From the NCBI GenBank assembly GCA_003342895.1, contig PTFA01000011.1, positions 3,831,644-3,895,643 of the forward strand: a DNA stretch of 64,000 bases, in the 5' to 3' direction. Position 1 is the first letter of the stretch. The number at the start of each line of letters is the position of its first letter. A model generated the notes under the pieces. It was not told where the DNA came from and searched no databases. It worked only from the letters and a program-made list of their open reading frames with translations. This document shows positions 63,336-64,000 of the stretch, in pieces. This stretch comes from Casuarius casuarius (taxonomy: Eukaryota > Chordata > Aves > Casuariiformes > Casuariidae). The translations under genes were made by a program, and so were the position numbers.

Positions 63336-63510
63336 CGTCAGTATCTGGAAGACTCCACTGGAAAATTGGTAGATTCCTGTTTGAGGCACAGTGAAGGAGT
63401 TCAGTAAAGAGGGCAGGAAATTTGGCAGGGAATAGTATTAGGGAGAGAGAAATCAGCTGCCCTCTCTCTCTCTCTGTGGCTCCTTCATCAAGGGGCAGGA
63501 CAACTGTCAG
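63336..63510 (-). other. STYXL2: Possible untranslated first exon of STYXL2
   Basis: The start-codon exon appears to begin with a splice acceptor five bases before the ATG, so an upstream untranslated exon is needed. A strong donor, GACG|GTAAGTG, follows 63336 on the minus strand, downstream of the MEF2 and E-box group. Two other donors compete, after 63060 (G|GTAAGC) and after 62924 (CTCT|GTAAGT). The 5' limit is a guess from the MEF2 position. Confidence 0.3.
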
Positions 63511-63541
63511 CACCAAACCTTTATCAGCTTTCTAAATATAG
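63454..63541 (-). promoter_or_regulatory. STYXL2: Candidate STYXL2 muscle promoter (MEF2 site plus E-boxes)
   Basis: The minus strand reads CTATATTTAG at 63541-63532, a perfect match to the MEF2 consensus YTAWWWWTAR. E-boxes of muscle type follow at 63501-63506 (CAACTG) and 63454-63459 (CAGCTG). The group lies about 1 kb upstream of the start-codon exon, in the correct orientation for STYXL2. MEF2-type AT elements can double as TATA boxes in muscle genes, which would put transcription start near 63510. The motifs are seen directly; promoter function is inferred. Confidence 0.4.
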
Positions 63542-64000
63542 TGTTGTCCTGACACTGGCTGCTGGATTGCATGGGGAAAGAATTCAGTGCCTCATAGACT
63601 GCAGTTGGTCAAGCATTTAACTCTTTCCCTACTGTGGGCTGGAGCCTCTGACATTTTCATTGTAGGAGGCACTCAGAGAGTCGTCCAGAGCCAGTGAGAA
63701 TGAACCTCTGCCTGCAGGGAGCCCCCAGGCAACTGGCACCCCACTAGGTACAATGCTGGTACAACCAACCTCTAAGGTCCTTGTGAAATGCAGTGTGGGA
63801 TAAGCCACTCCAAACTCACTAGAAGCAAATGACATTAGCTGATTTTCCTTTTTAGAAGAGTTAAGACTAAGAAACACTGCATCTTCCCCTTAAGTGTTTT
63901 CAAACAAGAAACCTCCACTTCCAATCGGCTGACTCCCCAGTAATGGTCACAGACCAGGCTAGTCCAGGGCAGAACCAGACGAAAGCCTAAGTGCGATTTA

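Overview
The window is vertebrate nuclear DNA, most likely from a bird or another archosaur or turtle. It has GT-AG introns, long AT-rich non-coding stretches, one dense CpG island, few recent transposons, a CR1-type LINE tail of the sauropsid kind (about 49360-50310) and several old tRNA-derived SINE remnants of MIR type. The species cannot be named from the sequence alone. Three assembly gaps (6787-6836, 18868-19413, 31168-31957) and scattered single Ns point to a draft assembly.

Only one protein-coding gene can be read in full. STYXL2 (formerly DUSP27) lies on the minus strand at 53754-62459. Five coding exons join in phase to give 1163 residues. It is a muscle pseudophosphatase: its phosphatase-like domain has Ser-Ser where the active-site His-Cys should be, followed by a long, charged, probably disordered tail encoded by one 2.8 kb exon. 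About 1 kb upstream, a perfect MEF2 site with E-boxes looks like a muscle promoter, with an untranslated first exon in between.

The second landmark is a CpG island at about 30650-32400, interrupted by a 790-base gap and carrying three NRF1-type sites. In amniotes POU2F1 (Oct-1) is the gene next to STYXL2, on the same strand and downstream of it. I therefore infer that this island is the POU2F1 promoter, read on the minus strand, with its first exon probably in the gap. The 30 kb to the left would then be the start of a long first intron. No POU2F1 coding exon is visible, so this rests on gene order.

Layout: 1-30480, probable POU2F1 intron 1, with a separate CpG-dense element at 2580-2960, octamer motifs and a promoter-like motif group at 29126-29190; 30480-32400, CpG-island promoter; 32400-53550, intergenic DNA with old SINEs, a CTCF-like site and the CR1 fragment; 53550-63550, STYXL2 and its presumed promoter; 63550-64000, upstream flank. 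I saw no prokaryotic features, CRISPR array, complete mobile element or clearly new gene system. The most interesting items are regulatory.
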